From Flavobacterium aquidurense (GTDB taxonomy: Bacteria > Bacteroidota > Bacteroidia > Flavobacteriales > Flavobacteriaceae), in the NCBI RefSeq assembly GCF_001404985.1, contig NZ_JRLF01000015.1:620001-684000 (forward strand): a stretch of 64,000 bases of DNA, read 5' to 3'. The translations under genes were made by a program, and so were the position numbers. Below, in pieces: positions 16,598-23,593 of this stretch (within the stretch, counting starts at the first letter, position 1; each line of letters starts with the position of its first letter). A model generated the notes under the pieces. That model was given only the letters and a program-made list of their open reading frames with translations. It was not told the origin of the DNA and made no database searches.

Positions 16598-17467
16598 TTA
16601 TTTTTTTGCAACCTGCTGGTTTTTAAGCAGTATTTTATTAAAAAATAACACATGGTAAGGTAGTGAATTTTCCCAGTAATCCCAAGTATGTGCTCCCGGG
16701 CGTTCTGTATAATCGTGTTCTACTTTATTATAAACCAATCTTCGGTGTAATTCTCTGTTGGGTTCTATCAAAAAATCATCAACTCCGCAATCTATAATTA
16801 GTGGTAACTTATTTACCTTTAGTTTATCCAGCATTCCCATCACGGCATATTGCTCATACATTGCCGAGCTGTCGCTTTTATCGCCAAAAACGGGCTGCAT
16901 CAATTTTACTACTTGTGCAGATGATTCACGATTAAGCATCGTACTCATATCTACTGCACCACTCATGCTGCCGGCAGCACAAAATAAATCAGGATGTTTG
17001 GCAGATAAATACAATGCGCCATGACCACCCATAGAAAGTCCTGTAATTACTCTTCCGTTTCTATTGCTTATCGTTCTATAGGTTTTATCTACTTTCTGGA
17101 TCACTTCTTGTGTAATAAAAGTTTCAAACTGACTTCCTTTATTTACCGGACTATCCAGATAAAAACTAAAGGTTTCACCTTCGGGCATTACAATAATGAT
17201 ATTATACTGGTCAGAAAGGCTCTGAACCAACTTTTTGTTTGGCGTATTTTTTAACCAATCACCAAAATGTCCATACGCACCATGCAATAAATACATAACC
17301 GGAAATGCCGATTTGCTTTTTGAGTACGAATTAGGCAAAACAACCGCAGCTTTGTAGGTTTTGCTCATAGCGGTACTTGCCACTTGCAAAGTATCTACTT
17401 TTGCAGCATAACTTACTGAACAAGCGCATAAAAGAACCGTAAATACTAGAATTCTAAAGTTTTTCAT
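16598..17467 (-). CDS. Secreted alpha/beta hydrolase, esterase D/FrmB-like
   Basis: 289 residues from the ATG at 17467, with signal peptide MKNFRILVFTVLLCACSVSYA. The alpha/beta-hydrolase core is visible: VMYLLHGAYGHFGDWL (oxyanion loop), the nucleophile elbow GLSMGGHGAL with Ser at about residue 144, IIDCGVDDFLIE with the acid, and GAHTWDYWENSLPYHVLFF with His. This is the putative esterase family that includes FrmB, antigen 85-like and feruloyl esterases. It is exported, so a carbohydrate-ester or lipid substrate is more likely than S-formylglutathione. No neighbouring polysaccharide locus supports a specific substrate. Confidence 0.88.
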   Translation of the reverse strand: MKNFRILVFTVLLCACSVSYAAKVDTLQVASTAMSKTYKAAVVLPNSYSKSKSAFPVMYLLHGAYGHFGDWLKNTPNKKLVQSLSDQYNIIIVMPEGETFSFYLDSPVNKGSQFETFITQEVIQKVDKTYRTISNRNGRVITGLSMGGHGALYLSAKHPDLFCAAGSMSGAVDMSTMLNRESSAQVVKLMQPVFGDKSDSSAMYEQYAVMGMLDKLKVNKLPLIIDCGVDDFLIEPNRELHRRLVYNKVEHDYTERPGAHTWDYWENSLPYHVLFFNKILLKNQQVAKK

Positions 17468-17792
17468 ATTTATTTTTTTCTGATTAGGGATTGTAAATAT
17501 ACCCTTTTCTAAATAAATCATATGAAAAATCCCACCAGTTTTTAGCAGTCCGTTTATCTATTTGTGATATTTTTTCAGACTATACTATTTAAAAAAGTTT
17601 GCCACTAATTATTCGAATTTCCACTAATTAGATTATGACTAAAATGATTTTATTTCACGCAGATTCAAAAGATTTAAGCAGATGTAAACAGATTTTTTAA
17701 TTTTAAATCTAAATAAAATTTGCCAGAATCTTCGTGAAACAAAAAACCATTCGACGCAACGAATGGTTTATATATAACTTACAATTTATTTT
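17468..17792. other. Intergenic region with degenerate repeats and a terminator
   Basis: 325 bp. Contains the phrases GCCACTAATTATTCGAATTT and TTCACGCAGATTCAAAAGAT, which look like low-complexity intergenic repeats of Flavobacteriia, and the terminator at 17744-17769. No gene seen. Confidence 0.4.
17744..17769 (-). terminator. Terminator of the M13 peptidase gene
   Basis: Perfect 10-bp stem AAACCATTCG / CGAATGGTTT with a 6-nt loop; on the minus strand it is followed by a T run. It is 24 bp past the stop at 17793. Confidence 0.85.
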
Positions 17793-19829
17793 TTACCAGA
17801 TTACGACTCTTAAGCTATCGGGCTGATACATTTTATCTCCTTTTTTGACATTGAATGCTTTATGAAATTCCGGTATATTACTTAAAGGTCCGTTAATTCT
17901 AAATTGTTCCGGCGAATGAACATCGGTCATGATTTGGTTAATTTTAGATTCATCCCTTCTGTTAATCATCCACGAATAAGCATAGGCCAGAAAATAACGC
18001 TGATCAGGTGTCAAACCGCTAATTTTTTCTTTGTCTTTAAACTGGGCTGTTTTCTGAAATGCTTCATAACCCATAATTACTCCGCCTAAATCTGCAATAT
18101 TTTCACCTTGAGTGGCATCTCCGTTAATGTGTTTTCCTAAAACAGAAAATTTATTATACTGATTTACGATTAATTGTGTTTTAGCTTTGAATTTTTTCAA
18201 ATCTTCTGGTGTCCACCAATTATTCAAGTTTCCTTTTTCGTCATATTGACTTCCCTGATCATCAAAACCATGTGTGATTTCATGTCCAAAGAAAGATCCG
18301 CCAATTATTCCGTACAAAATAGCATCATCAGGCATGCGCCCTTCATAACCCGGAACAATAATATTACAAGCCGGAATCACGATTTCGTTATTACTTGGAT
18401 TATAATATGCATTATAGGTTTGTGGCTGCATTATCCACTCGTTTCTGTCAACCGGTTTTCCGTATTTATTGATCATAAACTTATAATCCCAAATATAGGC
18501 GTTCATAACATTTGCACAATACGAATTTCTATTGATAGAAAGTTGGCTCATATCTTTCCATTTATCCGGATATCCCAACTTCATCACCATTTTACTTAAT
18601 TTATATAATGCTTTTTGTTTGGTAGCTTCACTCATCCAGTCTAACTTTTTGATATGCGAAGCAAATACATCACGAATATTGTTTCCTATTTCAAGTAATT
18701 TTTCCTTTACCCCTTTTGGCATATAATCAGCAACATAAACCTGACCTATTAATTCTCCCAGAGACAGATCTGTTTGCTCGACTACTCTTTTCCATCGTGA
18801 TTTTTGAGTCGCAACACCATTTAGTGTTGTGGCATAGAATTTAAAGTTTTCTTTTTCTATAGCTTTCGTCAAATATGGCGCATATGCACTTACAAGACTC
18901 CACTTTAAATATGTTTTCCATTCTTCGACAGAATAACTTTTAATGGTTTTATTTAATGCTTTAAAGAATTCCGGCTGACCTACAATAACCGAATCTGCTT
19001 TTGCAATTCCCAAAACAGGAAGCACTTTTTTCCAGTCGATATCCGGTGTAATTGTATTGAATTTTTCTACAGAAAGTTTATTGTAATTTGCCAGCGGATC
19101 ACGAAGAGCTTCTAATTTTCTGGATGATTTTGCCAGTTCAGTTTCGAGTTTCATAATCGTTGCAGCATTTTTTACCGCAACAGATTCCTCGTCTCCCATA
19201 GCTCGCATCATAGTTTTAAGATGCGCTAAATAAGCTGAACGAATTTCTACATTTCGTTTGTCTAAATCAAGATAATAATCACGTTGTTTCATTCCTAAAC
19301 CACCTTGTCCAAAAAACAAAGCATATTTAGTACTGATTTTATCATCTTGCGAAATATAAAATGTAAATCCCGGCTCTGCTCCTACAGTTTGCAAATGCGC
19401 CATTGTGTTTACTAATCCTGAAATATCTTTTATTTCATTGATTTTCCTGATTTCGGCATTTAGCGGCGACAAACCAGCTTTTTCAATGGCAATCGTATCC
19501 ATTCCAGAAGCATAAAAATCACCTATTTTTTGTTTGTTACTTCCTTTTGCTGCAGATTCATCTTTAGCCGAGTTTTCGCAGATACTTTTTATTTGACTGT
19601 TAATCGTATCATTGATCGTTCGCATTATTCCGTTACTGCTTTCGGTAGGCAAAATAGGATTTCTTTTGAACCAGCCATTATTGGCATAATTAAAAAAATC
19701 TTCAGCAGGATTTACCGTTGTATCGCGATTGGTAATTAAAGGATCAGGAAAAGCTGTTTCTTTTTTGCTACAGCTAAAAAATGTCATTCCGATAAGCAGG
19801 AATGCTATAGGTTTTCTAAATAAACTCAT
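17793..19829 (-). CDS. M13 family zinc metallopeptidase (PepO/neprilysin-like) lipoprotein
   Basis: 678 residues from the ATG at 19829. That start gives MSLFRKPIAFLLIGMTFFSC, a lipoprotein signal; the 44 residues available upstream add a second hydrophobic stretch and are unlikely. The zinc site HEITH is at about residue 515 (GGSFFGHEITHGFDDQG), and the third ligand lies in ENIADLGG at about 575; NAYYNPSNNEIVIPA is the substrate-binding NAYY motif. Ends in VVIW, near the family CxxW terminus but without the cysteine. Cleaves oligopeptides, probably in the periplasm or on the surface. Monocistronic. Confidence 0.95.
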   Translation of the reverse strand: MSLFRKPIAFLLIGMTFFSCSKKETAFPDPLITNRDTTVNPAEDFFNYANNGWFKRNPILPTESSNGIMRTINDTINSQIKSICENSAKDESAAKGSNKQKIGDFYASGMDTIAIEKAGLSPLNAEIRKINEIKDISGLVNTMAHLQTVGAEPGFTFYISQDDKISTKYALFFGQGGLGMKQRDYYLDLDKRNVEIRSAYLAHLKTMMRAMGDEESVAVKNAATIMKLETELAKSSRKLEALRDPLANYNKLSVEKFNTITPDIDWKKVLPVLGIAKADSVIVGQPEFFKALNKTIKSYSVEEWKTYLKWSLVSAYAPYLTKAIEKENFKFYATTLNGVATQKSRWKRVVEQTDLSLGELIGQVYVADYMPKGVKEKLLEIGNNIRDVFASHIKKLDWMSEATKQKALYKLSKMVMKLGYPDKWKDMSQLSINRNSYCANVMNAYIWDYKFMINKYGKPVDRNEWIMQPQTYNAYYNPSNNEIVIPACNIIVPGYEGRMPDDAILYGIIGGSFFGHEITHGFDDQGSQYDEKGNLNNWWTPEDLKKFKAKTQLIVNQYNKFSVLGKHINGDATQGENIADLGGVIMGYEAFQKTAQFKDKEKISGLTPDQRYFLAYAYSWMINRRDESKINQIMTDVHSPEQFRINGPLSNIPEFHKAFNVKKGDKMYQPDSLRVVIW

Positions 19830-19990
19830 TAAGTTATAAAATTTGGTTGATGTATTAAATCTATCCTTAACACACTTGTTATATTTTGAAAATAACAAGT
19901 GTGTAAATATAATTTTTATAACAATAATGAAGTGTAAAAAAATTCCAAATTTTAAAGTCAAAATTTAAAAGCCTGGATTTCTACCTTGAT

Positions 19991-20863
19991 TTAGCTAATA
20001 ATAATCTTGTGTTCCTGACGGTATTGCGAAGCGCTTTTACCTGTATATTGTTTGAAAGATTTACTAAAGTGGCTAAAATTATTAAAACCGCTTTCGTAAC
20101 ATACTTCATTTATACTTATTGGTTTTTCGGCCAATAGTTTTGATGCATGTACCAAACGATATTCATTTACAAATTCTGTAAAGGTCTTATTCGAAATCTT
20201 TTTAAAATAACGACAAAAAGAAGGCGTCGTCATACTCACCAAACTCGAAACTTCGTCTATGGCAATCGATTCCTGAAAATGATCTTTAACATAATTAAAA
20301 ATAACATTTATACGATCATTATCCTGTGTATGCAATTCTAATGAAAACCCATCGGCATTAAGTACCGTGTAATCTTTTGAAGAATCTAATTCGTCTAAAA
20401 TACTCAAAAGAGTTATTAATCGTTCAAACGGAAGTTGGTTCTCCATCATTTCGATTTTCTTGCCTATTTGTTTTTTTGTTTCTCCGCCAAAAGCAATTCC
20501 ACCTTTTGACTGGCTCAGGATATTTTGCACCTTTCTCATTTCGGGAGCACCAAAAAACTCACTTCCTAAAAATTCAGGTTTAATATGAATAACGGTTTCA
20601 TTTATATTTCCGGTTTGCTCGTTTGTAAAACCACAATGCGGCAAATTAGAACCTATTAATATCAAACTGCCATTGGTATAATAAGAAACATGGCTTCCTA
20701 TTTGTCTTTTACCTGCGCCACCGTTTATATAAACCAATTCAATTTCCGGATGATAATGCCATAAATGAGATTTAATATTGGTCTTTTGGGCATGCTTAGT
20801 ATAGGTAAAAGAACTTCCGTAAGAGTTAGATATCACTTCAAGAGCGGGGGCGATTGTCTTCAT
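19991..20863 (-). CDS. AraC family regulator with N-terminal cupin
   Basis: 290 residues from the ATG at 20863. N-terminal cupin-like sensor (HLWHYHPEIELVYINGGAGKRQIGSHV...LILIGSNLPHCGF), then two C-terminal helix-turn-helix motifs (IAIDEVSSLVSMTTPSFCRYFKK and SINEVCYESGFNNFSHFSKSFK, residues about 185-285). Such regulators often sense sugars. Its own leader (20874-20958) carries a copy of the sequence found upstream of the two small secreted protein genes at 21315 and 22276, which makes those genes plausible targets. The neighbouring M13 gene on the same strand could also be. Confidence 0.9.
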   Translation of the reverse strand: MKTIAPALEVISNSYGSSFTYTKHAQKTNIKSHLWHYHPEIELVYINGGAGKRQIGSHVSYYTNGSLILIGSNLPHCGFTNEQTGNINETVIHIKPEFLGSEFFGAPEMRKVQNILSQSKGGIAFGGETKKQIGKKIEMMENQLPFERLITLLSILDELDSSKDYTVLNADGFSLELHTQDNDRINVIFNYVKDHFQESIAIDEVSSLVSMTTPSFCRYFKKISNKTFTEFVNEYRLVHASKLLAEKPISINEVCYESGFNNFSHFSKSFKQYTGKSASQYRQEHKIIIS

Positions 20864-20873
20864 GATAAAATCT

Positions 20874-20958
20874 TTAAAAAATAATAGCAAATTTAACAAA
20901 ATTACCTAATATAATTTAAAAATTAACCTATATCGGTTTCGCAAATGAGAATTTTTCA
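20874..20958 (+). repeat. Leader repeat, copy 1 (upstream of araC)
   Basis: About 85 bp closely resembling 21138-21222 and 22100-22183. Shared landmarks are AAAATAATAGC, a TTAACAAAA block, TTTAAAAATTAACCTATA and CGGTTTCG(C/T)AAATGAGAAT. It is in the same orientation as the other two but no plus-strand gene follows at once. It covers the region just upstream of the araC start. Confidence 0.75.
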
Positions 20959-20972
20959 CTAAAATTAGTGAA
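20955..20972. promoter_or_regulatory. 18-bp palindrome TTCACTAA..TTAGTGAA
   Basis: TTCACTAAAATTAGTGAA has perfect 8-bp arms around AA. It sits at the end of leader copy 1 between araC and the first small secreted gene. It has the size and symmetry of a dimeric regulator operator; no T run follows, so it is not a terminator. Confidence 0.45.
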
Positions 20973-21000
20973 GTTAGAATTCTCCTTTTTTAGCAATCAG

Positions 21001-21056
21001 CGTATTTTTTTAACTACTCGTATTTTTTTTGTTGATTTTTTTAATATATCGTATTT
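21001..21056 (+). repeat. Three CGTATTT direct repeats
   Basis: CGTATTT occurs at 21001, 21019 and 21050 in a T-rich stretch of the 451-bp gap between araC and the first small secreted gene. Spacing is 18 and 31 bp. They may be binding half-sites; evidence is only the repetition. Confidence 0.3.
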
Positions 21057-21137
21057 AATTGACTCTTTTTATACGCATACCTCACTTTTGTAAGAATATT
21101 AGATGAATCCAAAAAAATATTAACAGTTACAAATAAT

Positions 21138-21300
21138 TGAAAAATAATAGCGTAATTAACAAAAACACCTCATTTAATTCAAATTTTAACCTATAACGGT
21201 TTCGTAAATGAGAATATAGCACATAAATTGGAAAATAGAGTTGTGTAAAAAAAGCGATAACCGGAGTAATTTAGCATCAGAAAATTAGAACTAAAAACTT
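21138..21300 (+). promoter_or_regulatory. Leader repeat, copy 2, upstream of first small secreted gene
   Basis: About 160 bp that align with 22100-22260. The match continues beyond the core (ACCTATAACGGTTTCGTAAA and GAGAATATAGCA) through a GTAATTTAGCATCAG word (21266-21280) that probably holds the -7 box, and ends a few bases before the ATG. Together with the gene it forms a tandemly duplicated unit. Confidence 0.7.
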
Positions 21301-21314
21301 TAAAACATAGAGCT

Positions 21315-21734
21315 ATGAAAAAGATCGTAAAATTAAGTTTAGTATGTGCAATACTTTTATCAGGAATAAGCACTTATGCAATTGATGGAAATGGGAATGG
21401 AAATGATGATTTTAACCTTCATGTATTAAAAGCTAATGGAAAGATAATTACGTTTGCTCTAAATCAGGTACAAAAAGCAAGCTTGAGTATTTATGATAAA
21501 AACGGAAGTTTAATCTATTCTGAAAATGCTTCAGGTAAAGAAGGAATCTTAAGAACTTTTAGTTTAGAAGAATTTCCAGCAGGAATCTATTTCTTAGAAG
21601 TTGAAGACAGCGTTAAAAAAGTAAGACACGAAATTACAATTACTGATGATGCATCTGTATTATCTACAAAAGCAGTTTCGTCATCATATAAAGCAGATAC
21701 AACTGCAAAAAATGCAAGCGTAGCAGTACGCTAA
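21315..21734 (+). CDS. Small secreted protein, paralog 1
   Basis: 139 residues. Signal peptide MKKIVKLSLVCAILLSGIST, then a single small beta domain: FNLHVLKANGKIITFALNQV, LSIYDKNGSLIYSENASG, TFSLEEFPAGIYFLEVED, VKKVRHEITI. This is the fold pattern of the T9SS C-terminal sorting domain or DUF3244-type domain, but here it is the whole protein, and a poorly conserved tail (about 30 residues ending SVAVR) follows. Two close paralogs lie downstream at 22276 and 23057. Probably exported and abundant. Function unknown. Confidence 0.75.
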   Translation: MKKIVKLSLVCAILLSGISTYAIDGNGNGNDDFNLHVLKANGKIITFALNQVQKASLSIYDKNGSLIYSENASGKEGILRTFSLEEFPAGIYFLEVEDSVKKVRHEITITDDASVLSTKAVSSSYKADTTAKNASVAVR

Positions 21735-22099
21735 AAAAGTTTATACTCTCATAAAGTATAAAAATGAGGTTAGATAGTTAGTAAAGTTAAAAACGTGATT
21801 GTTTTGAAACAGCTCTTTGTGGTTATTGAGCTGTTTTTTTTGTGCCTTATTTTTTCACCTCAAATAATTTAATTTAGCAGTAGTTGAGAGAACTCAGCAG
21901 CTAAAATTTTTATCTACAATAACCGCAAAACATAAAGTTCGCAAAGCTAATTCAAAATAAAGCTTAGCGAACTTTGTGTTTATTACTTTAAATCTATAAT
22001 AAAAAAAGCCTTTGCCTCTTGCGCAAAAAACTTCTATCTGCATAATTTTTTGTAAGAAGCAGAAATAAATTTACATTCTCTTAATTTATCGGAAACGTT
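21735..22099. other. 3' region of paralog 1, terminator and intergenic repeat
   Basis: The stop is followed by a segment (GAGGTTAGATAGTTAGTAAA) that is also present after paralog 2, then the terminator at 21807-21841. About 21924-21985 holds an interrupted inverted repeat, AAAGTTCGCAAAGCT / AGCTTAGCGAACTTT, of the type common between Flavobacterium genes. Nothing coding seen. Confidence 0.5.
21807..21841 (+). terminator. Terminator of paralog 1
   Basis: AAACAGCTC / GAGCTGTTT stem, 12-nt loop, eight-T run. Nearly identical in sequence to the terminator after paralog 2, showing the duplication extends past the coding region. Confidence 0.85.
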
Positions 22100-22260
22100 G
22101 AAAAATAATAACCGAATTAACAAAAACGATAAATATAATTCAAATTTTAACCTATAACGGTTTCGTAAATGAGAATATAGCATCGAAATTGGAGAATAGA
22201 GTTGTGAAAAAACATTCATAATGTAAGTAATTTAGCATCAGAGAATTAGAACTATTAATC
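22100..22260 (+). promoter_or_regulatory. Leader repeat, copy 3, upstream of paralog 2
   Basis: Aligns over most of its length with 21138-21300, including the core AACCTATAACGGTTTCGTAA, the GAGAATATAGCA word, GAGTTGTG and the GTAATTTAGCATCAGA word that probably contains the -7 box. Confidence 0.7.
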
Positions 22261-22275
22261 TAAAAAACAAACATC

Positions 22276-22683
22276 ATGAAAAAGATTGTAAAATTAAGTT
22301 TAGTATGTGCGGTACTTTTTTCAGGAATTAGTACTTATGCAATTGACGGGAATGAAGATTTTAATCTTCATGTATTAAAAGCAAACGGAAAGCTAATAAC
22401 ATTTGCCCTTAATAAAGTGCAAAAAGCAAACCTGGCTATTTATGATAAAGATGGTAGTTTAATCTATTCTGAAAGTGCTTCAGGCAAAGAAGGAATTTTG
22501 AGAACTTTTAGCTTAGAAGAGTTTCCGTCAGGAACTTACTATTTAGAAGCGGAGGATAATGTAAAAAAAGTGAGACATGAAATTACCGTAACAGATGATG
22601 CTACAGTTTTATCTACAAAAGCAGTTTCATCAAGTTACAAAGCAGGATTTTCTGCTAAAAATACAAGCGTAGCAGTACGTTAA
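22276..22683 (+). CDS. Small secreted protein, paralog 2
   Basis: 135 residues, closely similar to the 21315 product: same signal peptide apart from a few residues, same FNLHVLKANGKLITFALNKV, LAIYDKDGSLIYSESASG, TFSLEEFPSGTYYLEAED and C-terminal SVAVR. The main length difference is a missing NGNG in the linker after the signal peptide. Leader, gene and 3' region were duplicated together. Unknown function; likely extracellular. Confidence 0.75.
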   Translation: MKKIVKLSLVCAVLFSGISTYAIDGNEDFNLHVLKANGKLITFALNKVQKANLAIYDKDGSLIYSESASGKEGILRTFSLEEFPSGTYYLEAEDNVKKVRHEITVTDDATVLSTKAVSSSYKAGFSAKNTSVAVR

Positions 22684-22756
22684 AAAATTATACTCATACA
22701 GTATAAAAGTGAGGTTAGATAGTTAGTAAAGTTTAAAACGAAAAGTCGTTTTTAAG

Positions 22757-22787
22757 ACAGCTCATTGTGGTTATTGAGCTGTTTTTT
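22757..22787 (+). terminator. Terminator of paralog 2
   Basis: ACAGCTCA / TGAGCTGT stem with a 10-nt loop and a T run, matching the terminator of paralog 1. Confidence 0.8.
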
Positions 22788-22796
22788 TATGCCTAA

Positions 22797-22822
22797 AATT
22801 TACTAAAATATTTTAGTAAATT
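22797..22822. promoter_or_regulatory. 26-bp perfect palindrome between paralogs 2 and 3
   Basis: Perfect dyad with arms AATTTACTAAAAT / ATTTTAGTAAATT. It shares the ACTAAAA / TTAGT words with the palindrome at 20955-20972. It follows the paralog 2 terminator and is 235 bp before paralog 3. An operator for a shared regulator is possible; the remaining 370-bp gap shows nothing else definite. Confidence 0.4.
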
Positions 22823-23056
22823 GTTTTTCGAAAACTATTCCTAATAAATACAATAGGGTGATTTACACACTATTAAAAAATATTAAAAGAAAAACATCCA
22901 ACATCCCTTTATTTACGTACATAGTTCAGATAAACGACAGAAACATCTTTGATTCAGCAATTTAGACATTAAAAAAAGTAGTTTTATTGCATAAAATTAA
23001 ATTTCAATTTGTAGTTTTGAGCGTTCCACAAATAGTAATTAACATTTAAAAAAAAC

Positions 23057-23443
23057 ATGACAAATTTTACAAAAATGGGCTTAGTTGTTGCCGTATTTTT
23101 AACAACAATCTTTACTTATGCAATTGATGGAAAAGGGGATTATATTTTGAATATAAAAACCGGAAACGGAAAAGTAGTTAGCTTTACTTTAAACACCGTT
23201 GAGAAATCAGTTTTTTCTATTTACGACGAAAGCAATAATTTGGTGTACACAGGAGAATCTGCTACAGACAAATTAGAAATTTCGAAAACATTAAGTTTAG
23301 AGGCGTTTCCTGCCGGAACTTACATCCTACATGTAACAGAAAATGGTAAAGTAGCGAAACATGAAATTACAGTTTCTGCTAAGAAAACAAAAATCGTCAA
23401 GCTTGACGAATCAGTAAACGAAAGTCCTTCGTTTCGTCGTTAA
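23057..23443 (+). CDS. Small secreted protein, paralog 3 (diverged)
   Basis: 128 residues: signal peptide then the same domain in diverged form (ILNIKTGNGKVVSFTLNTV, FSIYDESNNLVYTGESAT, TLSLEAFPAGTYILHVTENG, VAKHEITV). The YAIDG junction after the signal peptide is kept. Unlike paralogs 1 and 2 it lacks the shared leader and has a different terminator, so it is an older duplicate. It ends in SFRR instead of SVAVR. Confidence 0.72.
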   Translation: MTNFTKMGLVVAVFLTTIFTYAIDGKGDYILNIKTGNGKVVSFTLNTVEKSVFSIYDESNNLVYTGESATDKLEISKTLSLEAFPAGTYILHVTENGKVAKHEITVSAKKTKIVKLDESVNESPSFRR

Positions 23444-23471
23444 TCTTCACCTTTTTTGCCCAAAAAAAATT

Positions 23472-23508
23472 AAAGCATCAGCTGCCTACAGCTGATGCTT
23501 TTTTTTAT
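23472..23508 (+). terminator. Terminator of paralog 3
   Basis: Perfect 12-bp stem AAAGCATCAGCT / AGCTGATGCTTT, 6-nt loop, T run. The stem words recur in the terminator at 25323-25354, which is part of the evidence for a remnant described next. Confidence 0.9.
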
Positions 23509-23560
23509 GGATAAATTTTAAGGATATTTATCTAATGGATTGAAAATACAATTGACCATT
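23488..23560 (-). pseudogene. Remnant of an XRE regulator gene end
   Basis: This stretch matches two separate parts of the 3' end of the XRE gene at 25376-25786. TGATGC-T(n)-ATGGATAAA and (A/G)GATATT correspond to 25343-25376, and TATCTAATGGATTGAAAATA plus CAATTG correspond to 25481-25506. The approximately 105 bp between them in the intact copy are missing here. It is therefore probably the deleted tail of a second XRE gene. Confidence 0.55.
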
Positions 23561-23593
23561 CTAAAATTCATTTGACTGGCTTTACTTTAGATT

